Program-made: the position numbers and the translations under genes | Shown here: one piece after another, positions 15,262 through 22,055 of the stretch | Numbering within the stretch: position 1 is the first letter of the stretch | Layout of the letters: each line of letters opens with the position of its first letter | The notes under the pieces: generated by a model | Database searches by the model: none | What the model saw: only the letters and a program-made list of their open reading frames with translations | What the model was told of the DNA's origin: nothing | NCBI GenBank assembly: GCA_020345785.1 | Contig: CP070771.1 | Span: 5,815,188-5,838,229 of the forward strand | DNA length: 23,042 bases | Direction: 5' to 3' | DNA from: Desulfobacterales bacterium | Lineage (GTDB): Bacteria; Desulfobacterota; Desulfobacteria; Desulfobacterales; JAFDCJ01

Positions 15262-15609
15262 TTACACAATTTTATCACCATGATGTTTGAACTTCGGAAA
15301 ACTCGGGATGTGTCTCAAATTGTTTTTAATATCTGAATGAAGCCTTCTAAAAATATTGCCATACTCATAATCTTTGGGTTTTTCAATCGTATCAGCCGGA
15401 TTGCTGTCGTACCATAGGTGAAGAACCTTATCATCATGAGGCATTTTTACACACAGTTCGAAATGATCGCGGGCATCCAGGGAATCCACCTTGATTCCGG
15501 CATCCTTGGGGTAATTAACCGAAACATCATCGGTGGAGACATCAATGACGATTGCCGCTAAAGGCTCATGCTTTAAAACGGGTGTTATGGTAATGATGTA
15601 TTTTCTCAT
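15262..15609 (-). CDS. Hypothetical protein behind a sigma-54-type promoter
   Basis: A soluble 115-aa protein of unknown family. The N-terminal half is strand-like (MRKYIITITPVLKHEPLAAI, then VIDVSTDDVSVNYP), and the C-terminal half is basic and helical with several His residues (LRHIPSFPKFKHHGD). ATG 15609 is chosen for its strong ribosome binding site (GGAGG about 7-8 nt upstream), not the TTG/ATG at 15642. A near-consensus sigma-54 element at 15690-15675 lies about 65 nt upstream of the start, on the same strand. The gene is divergent from the GspA-like ATPase, which has a matching promoter. Confidence 0.7.
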   Translation of the reverse strand: MRKYIITITPVLKHEPLAAIVIDVSTDDVSVNYPKDAGIKVDSLDARDHFELCVKMPHDDKVLHLWYDSNPADTIEKPKDYEYGNIFRRLHSDIKNNLRHIPSFPKFKHHGDKIV

Positions 15610-15674
15610 GGCCACCGCCTCCCTCCGTTGAAGGGTAGTCATAAGAGGCTTGCTGCTCTTATATCTAAGTGAAC

Positions 15675-15690
15675 AGCATTTTCCATGCCA
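15675..15690 (-). promoter_or_regulatory. Sigma-54 (-24/-12) promoter candidate
   Basis: Read on the - strand, TGGCATGGAAAATGCT has the GG and GC pairs exactly 12 nt apart, as required for RpoN promoters (consensus TGGCAC-N5-TTGCW). It lies about 65 nt before ATG 15609, which leaves a leader of about 55 nt. An ATGGT/ACCAT dyad further upstream (near 15740-15760) could be an activator site. Confidence 0.55.
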
Positions 15691-16157
15691 ATTGAATCAA
15701 CGTCGGCAGCATACCGAATTAAATGTTTAACTTTCCAGAAATGACGACATGGTAAAGAATCACCATTGCAACTGGATACCCGCCTTGTTGGCATGACATC
15801 TATTATAATCTACTGATAAAATTGTATTATGCGCAAGGCCGAGTATGCCGAAATCCGAATGAATGGAAAAATTCGGCTTCCGACCAAACCATCAATAATT
15901 GTCCGGAATTTACAACTGCAAAAAATGCCCCAGCTGATGAATATTCGTCTGAGGGAAAAATGTAAACCAACTAACCAGATATATACCAATTTTCTTGACA
16001 GCCGTCTCCACCGCCACCTCGTCCGCCAATCCGACTCTTTTAAGAAAATTTTTACCCTATATTAGCCAACTTTTTTCACAATCTAATAAATTGTCCTTAA
16101 AACAACGCCAAGTGTAACTATTTAAAATTGTATTAAATAAATAACAATATAGTGAAC

Positions 16158-16173
16158 TGGCATCCTTTTTGCT
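16158..16173 (+). promoter_or_regulatory. Sigma-54 (-24/-12) promoter candidate
   Basis: TGGCATCCTTTTTGCT carries GG and GC 12 nt apart and the TTGCT -12 element. The start codon of the GspA-like ATPase at 16232 is 58 nt downstream, so the leader would be about 48 nt. A TTCACA word followed by an ACAAT/ATTGT dyad lies at about 16073-16096, a normal distance for an enhancer site. Confidence 0.65.
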
Positions 16174-16231
16174 GCTGGCGTCTTATAATTGGATGCCGCA
16201 AGAGAATGGACAGGAAGCTCAAAAAACAACT

Positions 16232-17068
16232 ATGTTATATCTTTATCATTACGGTTTAAAGGAAAAGCCTTTTCAGGATACTGCCAATCCAAAATATTTA
16301 TGGCTTGGCAAAAGACAATTACAAGCCTTCGCCATTTTGGAACATGGGGTTCAAACCAAGAAAGGCATCACGCTGCTCACCGGCGATGTGGGCACAGGTA
16401 AAACAATTCTTCTCAATTATCTTGCCGAAACTTACAAAAACCAAGTTTTGATATCGAGAATAAATAATCCGGATTTGGACATTCCTGATTTTTTAAACTC
16501 TTTATCCGACTCCTTGAGGCTGGGTGCATCCTTTGAGGACAAAGTATCTTTCTTATCCCAACTGATTTTGGCCGGTTCAAATAAAAAAATGATTCTTGTC
16601 ATCATCGACGAGGCTCATTTATTGGCATCGAATCTGCTGGAGGAGCTCAGCCTATTACTGAAAATCAAAAAGAATAATGAGCGAATGGTAAATATAATTT
16701 TAGCGGGGCAGGAGACATCGTTTGGATCTTTAAATGAGAAGGATCTGGCTGAAATTAATCAAGAAGCCCCGCTAAGATGTCACCTGCAGCCGCTAACCAG
16801 AGAAGAATCAGATCAATATATCCATCACCGATTTAGAGTTGCTGGTGCAAGCAGGAATTTATTTTCCGTAACCGCATTGGGCAAAATATATTTGTTTTCC
16901 GGGGGCATCCCTCGCGTAATTAACAATATCTGTGATCATGCCTTGCTGATTGGTTATTCAAAAAATTTGGAAATAATCAACTCTGCCGTGATTCAGGAGT
17001 GCTCTCAAGATTTTTATTTTCTTACAGCAGTAAAAGACCCGACAGCCAATCTCAGGCCGAGGGTCTAA
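16232..17068 (+). CDS. GspA/ExeA-like AAA+ ATPase
   Basis: A 278-aa AAA ATPase of the GspA/ExeA (AAA_22) family. The N-terminus MLYLYHYGLKEKPFQDTANP with KYLWLG is the usual ExeA opening. Walker A is GDVGTGKT at 51-58 and Walker B ILVIIDEAH ends with Asp126-Glu127; sensor-like NIILAGQE and the GGIPRVIN segment near the end follow. ExeA assists secretin assembly in type II secretion and has a C-terminal membrane/peptidoglycan part; here only the ATPase domain is present. Related stand-alone ATPases occur in exopolysaccharide clusters and transposition systems. ATG 16232 matches the family start; an in-frame ATG at 16193 is less likely. A sigma-54-type promoter precedes it, and a tiny membrane peptide and a PilZ gene follow. 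Confidence 0.85.
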   Translation: MLYLYHYGLKEKPFQDTANPKYLWLGKRQLQAFAILEHGVQTKKGITLLTGDVGTGKTILLNYLAETYKNQVLISRINNPDLDIPDFLNSLSDSLRLGASFEDKVSFLSQLILAGSNKKMILVIIDEAHLLASNLLEELSLLLKIKKNNERMVNIILAGQETSFGSLNEKDLAEINQEAPLRCHLQPLTREESDQYIHHRFRVAGASRNLFSVTALGKIYLFSGGIPRVINNICDHALLIGYSKNLEIINSAVIQECSQDFYFLTAVKDPTANLRPRV

Positions 17069-17151
17069 GTCTGTCAGCCCGGGCATCCATAGTCGGCTTC
17101 ACAAGTCTGAAAGGCAGTTTAACTGATTGCACAAATTACAAGAGGTCAATA

Positions 17152-17271
17152 ATGGATACAATCCTTCTGTTCGTCGCTGGAATCGCTTCCTTATCCGTTT
17201 TACTGGCTGTTATGCTTTACCTGTTGTCCGTTTCGCGCGAGATGCAGTTGCCGGACATTGATGAGGTCTGA
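17152..17271 (+). CDS. 39-aa single-pass membrane peptide
   Basis: A very short protein with one hydrophobic helix (about residues 3-25, ILLFVAGIASLSVLLAVMLY) followed by an acidic tail ending LPDIDEV. The ribosome binding site is good: AGAGG at 17141-17145, 6 nt before ATG 17152. The frame extends upstream without a start signal, so this start is preferred. It lies 83 bp after the GspA-like ATPase and 55 bp before a PilZ gene on the same strand, probably in one transcript. It might anchor or regulate the ATPase or PilZ partner; this is inference. Confidence 0.6.
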   Translation: MDTILLFVAGIASLSVLLAVMLYLLSVSREMQLPDIDEV

Positions 17272-17326
17272 ATATTATAAAAAAACGACGGCCTCTGTTT
17301 TGATTCAACCGTTGAAGGGAAACCCT

Positions 17327-17602
17327 ATGACTATCTCTTCAAAAAAGTCCTTTTTCAATAAAAGAATTGAACCGCGATTCCCCTATTCCGGATTCGTCTT
17401 TTTTATTTACAAGAAAAGTCTAAATGAAGCCAGGCTTGAAAATTGGAGCCGTTCGGGTCTGTGCATGAAGACAAAGAGGTATTTTCGCCAGGGCGAAATG
17501 ATTACCCTGTCTTTACCGCCCTCAAAATATCGGGATCACAAGCGCCAAGCCAGAATTGTTTGGAAAAATGCGGAAAGCTGCGGCGTCCAATTTTGTGATT
17601 AA
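17327..17602 (+). CDS. Small PilZ-domain protein
   Basis: Stand-alone PilZ domain, 91 aa, with both c-di-GMP motifs: Arg13-Arg17 (RIEPR) and Asn39-Gly44 (NWSRSG). The closing strands ARIVWKN and SCGVQFC are typical. GAAGGGA at 17314-17320 sets ATG 17327 as the start (6-nt spacing), not the in-frame ATG at 17261. It is the third PilZ gene within 4.5 kb and the probable last gene of the ATPase, membrane peptide and PilZ unit. The motif residues imply that it can bind c-di-GMP. The partner or output is unknown. Confidence 0.8.
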   Translation: MTISSKKSFFNKRIEPRFPYSGFVFFIYKKSLNEARLENWSRSGLCMKTKRYFRQGEMITLSLPPSKYRDHKRQARIVWKNAESCGVQFCD

Positions 17603-17753
17603 CTTTTGTTATTCTACCCAAAGAATTGCAGACATTTTCCCCATGCGTCCTGTTTGAAGATGAAATAAATTGCTTTACTGGTTCTCTTCATAGGGTTTTT
17701 TAACGATCTTTCTGAAACTGATTTTGAGAATTTGGCGCTGGAAGATGTATACG

Positions 17754-17960
17754 ATGCCGATGTATGAGATCCGATATCTTGAAAAGCGAGAGTGGAAAGA
17801 AATCTCTGCTGTTGAACTTATGGATGATTTATACAAATTCTACAAAAGGGTAACCCCGGCAATCAAAGAAATGATTAAGGGCAGAGAATTTCAAACCCCG
17901 GATGCCGTATATCGGATCAGGTTAAAAGGGGGAGAACATTCCAAGGTTACTGCAGCTTAA
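17754..17960 (+). CDS. Hypothetical 68-aa protein
   Basis: A small charged protein (MPMYEIRYLEKREWKEISAV) with a helical centre (ELMDDLYKFYKRVTPAIKEM) and a strand-like end (AVYRIRLKGG). No family is recognised. GGAAG at 17740-17744 favours ATG 17754; ATG 17745, ATG 17760 and TTG 17724 are alternatives in the same frame. It lies 151 bp after the PilZ gene on the same strand, without a recognisable promoter of its own. Confidence 0.55.
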   Translation: MPMYEIRYLEKREWKEISAVELMDDLYKFYKRVTPAIKEMIKGREFQTPDAVYRIRLKGGEHSKVTAA

Positions 17961-17970
17961 ATACTCATGA

Positions 17971-18008
17971 GAAAAATAGTTCACAATTCATGTGAAAAAT
18001 AATTCACA
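17971..18008 (+). promoter_or_regulatory. TTCACA/TGTGAA dyad and direct repeat, possible activator site
   Basis: TTCACA (17980-17985), N5, TGTGAA (17991-17996), N6, TTCACA (18003-18008). The same bases form a 15-nt direct repeat, GAAAAATAGTTCACA and GAAAAATAATTCACA (14 of 15 identical), with a 23-bp period. It ends 73 bp before the sigma-54-type element at 18081, where enhancer-binding protein sites commonly lie. Confidence 0.5.
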
Positions 18009-18080
18009 GGCCAATTGCTTGAAATTTTATCTGGCAATATAATTACCTAAAATAGTTAGATAAATTTTTGTGCGCCAAAT

Positions 18081-18096
18081 TTGCATGCTTTTTGCT
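18081..18096 (+). promoter_or_regulatory. Sigma-54 (-24/-12) promoter candidate
   Basis: TTGCATGCTTTTTGCT matches the element at 16158-16173 in 14 of 16 positions and keeps the 12-nt spacing between the -24 G and -12 GC. The first G of the GG pair is T, which weakens it. The start codon at 18166 lies 70 nt downstream. Confidence 0.5.
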
Positions 18097-18165
18097 TGTA
18101 TGCTTATTGCAAAACCCAAACTGGAATAAGTTAAAAATACAATTCAGAAAAAGGAGGGGGGGGCG

Positions 18166-18468
18166 ATGGCGCATGGCTTGAACGCAGTTAAGGGTCTATT
18201 TATACGACGCCTAAAGGATAAAGGCATTGAAGAATGTTTAATTCCAGGATTTCTCAGGATATTGGCCAATTCCCTCAACGGTTACCCCAATACAAACCTC
18301 TTTCTGATAAATAAAAAATTGGGGTACCTTGGATGGCCCGATTTTGAACTGGATGAACATACCTTCCAACTGGCCATGGCGTGCTTTGAAGATGATGCTG
18401 TTGATATATCAAAACATCTGCCGGCGGAATGGTTCTCGAACAATTATGGTTTGGGCGCCGTAAAATAA
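18166..18468 (+). CDS. Hypothetical 100-aa protein with very strong ribosome binding site
   Basis: A soluble protein of unknown family. The N-terminal half is helical and basic (GLFIRRLKDKGIEECLIPGF, then LRILANSLNGYP). The centre LINKKLGYLGWPDFELDEHT is followed by an acidic helix (FQLAMACFEDDAVD). ATG 18166 is fixed by AAGGAGG at 18151-18157, but an eight-G run (18156-18163) fills the space up to the start codon. A sigma-54-type promoter and an upstream dyad precede it. The next gene follows 12 nt after its stop, so the two form a small operon. The function is not inferred. Confidence 0.75.
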   Translation: MAHGLNAVKGLFIRRLKDKGIEECLIPGFLRILANSLNGYPNTNLFLINKKLGYLGWPDFELDEHTFQLAMACFEDDAVDISKHLPAEWFSNNYGLGAVK

Positions 18469-18480
18469 TAAGGATGAAAT

Positions 18481-18789
18481 ATGAATAAATCCAAAACGAT
18501 TATGCTGCTAAACGAAACCTACGGGATCGATCTGTCGGACGAGGATGCGCTTTATCTTGAGGGGATACAGACAAAATTAAATAAAAACCGAGACCTTAAA
18601 AAAGTTATGACCTCCACCACGGCCCTGGAAAAAATGAAAGTCAAATTTGATGGAGCCGTTGATGATCTTTTGCTCGATTTTCTGGGTACGAAGCTTGACT
18701 TGTATATAAAGCTTACGGAACCGAAGGTTAACATGATTTTCAAATCAAAATGGTTTGAAAAATACCGAAGACAAAATGCTTTCGCTTAA
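18481..18789 (+). CDS. Hypothetical 102-aa protein, second gene of the pair
   Basis: A charged, mainly helical soluble protein (LLNETYGIDLSDEDALYLEG at the start, FKSKWFEKYRRQNAFA at the end). No family is recognised. AAGGA 7 nt upstream supports ATG 18481. The 12-nt gap to the previous gene implies co-transcription from the sigma-54-type promoter at 18081. A 36-codon frame (18776-18886) overlaps its end and may be a relic or chance. Confidence 0.7.
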   Translation: MNKSKTIMLLNETYGIDLSDEDALYLEGIQTKLNKNRDLKKVMTSTTALEKMKVKFDGAVDDLLLDFLGTKLDLYIKLTEPKVNMIFKSKWFEKYRRQNAFA

Positions 18790-18920
18790 TGAATCCGCCC
18801 GGGCAGCATTGAGCATCCTCATCAATTTCAACTGGACGACGAGGTTTTATCCAAAACTGGTATTGCTGTTTTTCATGCCGGAGTAAAAGCGGTCGGGATT
18901 CGATATGACCTTAAAGCAGG

Positions 18921-19204
18921 TTAATCGTTTTTGTACTTCATTACAACTTTTACGACCTGCGGAGAATACATCAATTCGCCGTTAAAATAGACAACCGGCA
19001 GCATATAGCTGCTTCTGGAATTTCCGGTTTCCTTCATTCTTCGATTCAGATGGGTCCGACCTTCATAGCTGTCGATACTTTGAAAAACAAACGGAATCCT
19101 GTTATTCGACTTTGATCAACCCAGTTATACATTTTACCTTCGCAAACACCGATCAACAGCAAACCGATACCAAAAGCAAAAAGCAAAATATATTTACTGC
19201 GCAT
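18921..19204 (-). pseudogene. Frameshifted gene for a small exported protein
   Basis: A gene split by one missing base. From ATG 19204 (GGGAGA 4 nt upstream), the first frame reads a signal-like N-terminus (MRSKYILLFAFGIGLLLIGV, then C) and GKMYNWVDQS, then runs into a stop at 19046. Adding one base near 19110 joins it to a second frame reading NNRIPFVFQSIDSYEGRTHL and, near the end, YMLPVVYFNGELMYSPQVV, closed by TAA at 18921. The restored product would be about 94 aa. The YNWVD start vaguely recalls DUF4124 proteins and the PVVYFNGE stretch a thioredoxin-like fold; both are weak. It could be a real lesion or a sequencing error. The rest of 18790-19462 holds a GGGGC-GAA-GCCCC hairpin (about 19379-19391) and no other gene. 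Confidence 0.55.
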
Positions 19205-19462
19205 ATGCTCTCCCTGATATGGTTTAACTCATTCTAACGTCTGCTTTAACTACCACGGATACTGCCTATCAGTTCTGCCATCTGATAGACCTGCTACCAT
19301 ATGAAAGACTTCCCATTAGCTATTCCTTGCCATGTTGTTTATGCAACATTGGGGTTTAAGCTCTCTGGAATTCTTAGTGGGGGCGAAGCCCCTAACGTGT
19401 TTACAGAGTCATTTTAGCGTGATACACATAATGCGTGCCGAGAAAATCATGAGGATTGGGCG

Positions 19463-20560
19463 ATGTCAAAGTGTAAGATTTGCCAAGATGCGTCCCGTTC
19501 CATATCAAAGGAACTCGGGGTCTGTCTCGCATGCATTCGGAAAAGTCCTCACCGGGCTCTCCCTTATGCAATGGAGGCCCACAGGCGAAGCCGAGCCGCT
19601 TTCGGTCTGCCGGTGATGCCGCCCCGCGATTCTAGTGGACTTCGATGTAAAATATGTGTGAATGAGTGCGGCATACCCGAAGGAGGCACGGGTTATTGCG
19701 GATTGAGAAAGAACGACAAGGGCAGGATACTGGATATTTCAACTGCGAGGGGTAAACTTTCCTGGTATCACGATCCGCTTCCTACCAATTGCGTGGGCGA
19801 CTGGGTCTGCCCGGGTGGAACAGGAGCCGGCTATCCTCAATATGCTCACTGCAAGGGCCCTGAGTTCGGCTACCGGAACCTGGCTGTGTTCTTCCATGCC
19901 TGCTCCTTCAACTGTCTCTACTGCCAGAACTGGACGTTTCGCCGGGAAATTCAATCTCTGGAGACCTGCACAGTTGAGGAGCTTATCTCGGATGTCGATG
20001 AAAAGACCGCCTGCATCTGCTACTTCGGCGGCGACCCTGCGCCGCAGCTTCCTTTCTCCATCAAGTCCTCGCGGCTGGCCCGCGCAAAAAGGAGGGGCAG
20101 CATTCTGAGGACCTGCTGGGAGACTGGCGGCGCCATGCATCCCTCCCTGCTCATGGACATAACGGCGCTCGCGCTCGATTCCGGGGGGTGTATCAAATTC
20201 GATCTAAAGGCCTGGGACGAGAATCTTCATGTCGCGCTTACCGGGATAACCAACCGCAGGACCCTTGCGAATTTTCAGCGGGCAGGGTCGCTACTCAGCC
20301 GGCGACGCGTGCCGCCACCGGTCCTTGCAAGCACGCTGCTTGTGACCGGATACATCGATGAATACGAGGTGCGGAACATTGCTCGCTTTATTGCATCCGT
20401 CAACCCGGGCATTCCATATAGTCTCCTCGGTTTTTATCCCCATTTCTTCATGAGCGATCTGCCAAGGACCTCAAGAGCCCTCGCCGAAAGATGCCGTGCG
20501 ATTGCCCATGAAGAAGGACTGAAGCAGGTAAAGATCGGCAATGTTCACCTGCTGACCTGA
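19463..20560 (+). CDS. Radical SAM protein (PflA/AmmeMemoRadiSam-like)
   Basis: A 365-aa radical SAM enzyme. The [4Fe-4S]/SAM motif CxxxCxxC is Cys147-Cys151-Cys154 (ACSFNCLYCQNW). Before it are further cysteines: Cys4, Cys7, Cys21 and Cys24 (zinc-ribbon-like), Cys62, Cys65, Cys69 and Cys79 (CKICVNECG with GTGYCGLR), and Cys110, Cys116 and Cys130. The middle pattern resembles the pyruvate formate-lyase activase-like group and the AmmeMemoRadiSam radical SAM protein, but no AMMECR1 or Memo partner gene is present. GAGG 8 nt upstream supports ATG 19463. The gene is visibly richer in GC than the AT-rich flanks, which suggests separate acquisition. Its substrate is unknown. Confidence 0.85.
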   Translation: MSKCKICQDASRSISKELGVCLACIRKSPHRALPYAMEAHRRSRAAFGLPVMPPRDSSGLRCKICVNECGIPEGGTGYCGLRKNDKGRILDISTARGKLSWYHDPLPTNCVGDWVCPGGTGAGYPQYAHCKGPEFGYRNLAVFFHACSFNCLYCQNWTFRREIQSLETCTVEELISDVDEKTACICYFGGDPAPQLPFSIKSSRLARAKRRGSILRTCWETGGAMHPSLLMDITALALDSGGCIKFDLKAWDENLHVALTGITNRRTLANFQRAGSLLSRRRVPPPVLASTLLVTGYIDEYEVRNIARFIASVNPGIPYSLLGFYPHFFMSDLPRTSRALAERCRAIAHEEGLKQVKIGNVHLLT

Positions 20561-20574
20561 GGTTACTGGCTATG

Positions 20575-20658
20575 AATCAGCAACCGCCAGCAGTGCGGGG
20601 GGTATGAGGAAGGCCCCTGATGGGGGCCGGGACCACGCTCTGCCGAAGGTTGCTGATT
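20575..20658. repeat. Nested inverted repeat, possible structured RNA or terminator
   Basis: Outer arms AATCAGCAACC (20575-20585) and GGTTGCTGATT (20648-20658) are perfect 11-bp complements. An inner hairpin GGCCCC/GGGGCC (20612-20617 and 20623-20628) has a 5-nt loop, and partial pairing of GCAGTGCG with CGCTCTGC can join them. It begins 15 nt after the radical SAM stop. The T-run behind it is poor (TTTATATT), so a simple intrinsic terminator is not certain. Confidence 0.55.
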
Positions 20659-20662
20659 TATA

Positions 20663-21034
20663 TTAAGAATCTTGGCTGAGTAATATGTTTTTCCGGGTCG
20701 CCTGGGCCGCCGGATCGAAAGGGGTCACCGGCAGGGTGGTATCGAGCATAATGAGAACCTCGGCGCTTTTGGGTCCCACCAACGCCCGGTTGCCGGCAGC
20801 CGCCTGGAAACGGTTTACGCCTTCAATCAAGAGTAAGGTAGTGCTGAATTTGCCGAGTGTGTCGATGGATACCACGCTGCCGGTGCTAAGATCGTTGACG
20901 AGAACGATCACCAGAACCGGCTGCAGAAGGACAACCTCGTCCCTGTCCGGGGGTAAAGTAATCGCGGGAAGAGTGGGGGTATCGTCTTCTGCAGCCGGGT
21001 TGGTTTCCAATAGAAATTTATCATCGTCAGTCAC
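20663..21034 (-). CDS. Hypothetical protein, possible remnant of a Lon N-terminal domain
   Basis: A 123-aa frame starting at a GTG (21034) without a clear ribosome binding site. The opening MTDDDKFLLETNPAAEDDTP, the LPAITLPPDRDEVVL segment and the stretch STGSVVSIDTLGKFSTTLLL with IEGVNRFQAA recall, faintly, the N-terminal substrate-recognition domain of Lon proteases (LPxRDxVxFP, GTVxxIxxLxxLPDG, KVLVEGxxR). The part normally between these segments seems missing. No ATPase or protease domain follows. The + strand frame over the same bases (20685-21038) is of similar length and cannot be fully excluded. It lies in a stretch with other decayed genes. Confidence 0.35.
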   Translation of the reverse strand: MTDDDKFLLETNPAAEDDTPTLPAITLPPDRDEVVLLQPVLVIVLVNDLSTGSVVSIDTLGKFSTTLLLIEGVNRFQAAAGNRALVGPKSAEVLIMLDTTLPVTPFDPAAQATRKNILLSQDS

Positions 21035-21173
21035 ATAATCGGTGGAAAGCGTTTGATCATAAATTCATCTTCGAATAATGGCGGGTTTTATTTGTTTTTA
21101 GTCATTCGATAGATGGGAATTTTAAACTAATCATAATCAAATCCGCCAAGTTTTTCAAGAAAAAAATTCAATA

Positions 21174-21210
21174 TTTACAGCATTTTACACTAGTTTACAG
21201 CATTTTACAC
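21174..21210. repeat. Two 17-bp direct repeats with 20-bp period
   Basis: TTTACAGCATTTTACAC occurs at 21174-21190 and again, without mismatch, at 21194-21210, separated by TAG. The 20-bp period places the copies about two helical turns apart, as for tandem binding sites. The repeat lies about 280 bp before an excisionase-like HTH gene. The rest of 21035-21457 shows no gene. Confidence 0.7.
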
Positions 21211-21457
21211 ATTAAATGCAAAAAATATACTTGGCCGGAAAAATTTAATTGATTTACCCCGGATAAGTATCCTAAAAGAACATTATCCTGGCTATAAAAG
21301 CCGGTGTGCAAAATGGAAACGGAAATACATTAGAGTGCGATTTAAGGGTTTCAATGAAAAAGCACGTTATTCGTAGGTAAAGAAATTGGCTTAAATGCCG
21401 ATAAACAAAAAAAGTTCGGGTTACCCTGATTTAAATAAGAGATTCAAGGTCGATTTC

Positions 21458-21730
21458 ATGATAAATAAACGTAAGTTAAGGCACCGCAGACGTGATGACC
21501 GTCGCAAATTACCCGACCGCCGCAACGGCTATGATCGGCGAACGGATTCTTATTCGAATCTGGTTGATGATGGTGCGATATTTAATACTCAAGAAGCCTG
21601 CAGTTATCTCAAAATTTCCCGCCCGACATATCTGAAGTATATCAATTCAGGTAAAATCAAAGCCAAAAAAATCGGGCGCGGCTGGAAGATAGTCAAATCT
21701 GAGCTGGATAGATTTATCCGGGGAGATTAA
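21458..21730 (+). CDS. Excisionase-family helix-turn-helix DNA-binding protein with Arg-repeat N-terminus
   Basis: A 90-aa DNA-binding protein. The C-terminal half is a MerR/excisionase-like winged helix: [20 protein letters not shown], then [18 protein letters not shown] and the closing [11 protein letters not shown]. The N-terminal 30 residues carry RR pairs every six residues ([18 protein letters not shown]), like the tail of the PilZ protein at 13260. ATG 21458 is favoured by AAGGT at 21446-21450 (7-nt spacing); ATG 21395 would add 21 residues but lacks a ribosome binding site. No integrase gene is present, so it may be a phage/element relic or a free regulator, perhaps acting on the repeats upstream. 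Confidence 0.8.
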   Translation: MINKRKLRHRRRDDRRKLPDRRNGYDRRTDSYSNLVDDGAIFNTQEACSYLKISRPTYLKYINSGKIKAKKIGRGWKIVKSELDRFIRGD

Positions 21731-21746
21731 AGTTCCAACACGAAAT

Positions 21747-22055
21747 ATGAGACGCAACAACTGGCCTTCGCATTTACTCCGGTTAGCTCTTCCTTTTTTG
21801 AAAGTTGCGGCCCCCGACTACAATACAAATCAAACACTGGCATTGGCGCGTCGTGCCTCCAAAATGAACGCAGCTGTCGTGCTCTTTCCGGAGCTGGGCT
21901 TATCAGCCTATTCAAACGAAGACCTTTTTCACCAGGATGCTCTGCTCGATGCAACCCGGGATGCTACGGCCATATTCAAATGGAGGCGTTCGGCCAAAAG
22001 ACCAAAGTTACCCAGGTGGCTTATTTTGACTTTTTGGGTGTATCCTTGTGGGTAG
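21747..22055 (+). pseudogene. Truncated NAD+ synthase (nadE) N-terminus joined to foreign sequence
   Basis: Residues about 9-70 match the start of the glutamine-dependent NAD+ synthase amidase (nitrilase-fold) domain: [17 protein letters not shown], the [20 protein letters not shown] stretch with the catalytic-type Glu of FPE, and [18 protein letters not shown]. Similarity stops at about 21971. The frame then reads out-of-frame residues to a stop at 22055. The remaining ~600 residues of NadE, including the synthase domain, are absent, so this cannot be functional NadE. The ATG at 21747 has no obvious ribosome binding site. Confidence 0.75.

Noticed and set aside
15829..16065. 78-aa + strand frame before the GspA-like gene
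   Set aside because: No ribosome binding site, no domain-like pattern, and it lies in the likely divergent promoter region; kept out as probable chance.
18776..18886. 36-codon frame overlapping the end of the 102-aa gene
   Set aside because: Reads plausibly (MLSLNESARAALSILINF) but is too short and has only a weak GAAG upstream; not enough support.
20575..20658. Integron attC site
   Set aside because: Inverted arms do occur, but the core GTTRRRY/RYYYAAC sites and the attC spacing are not present.
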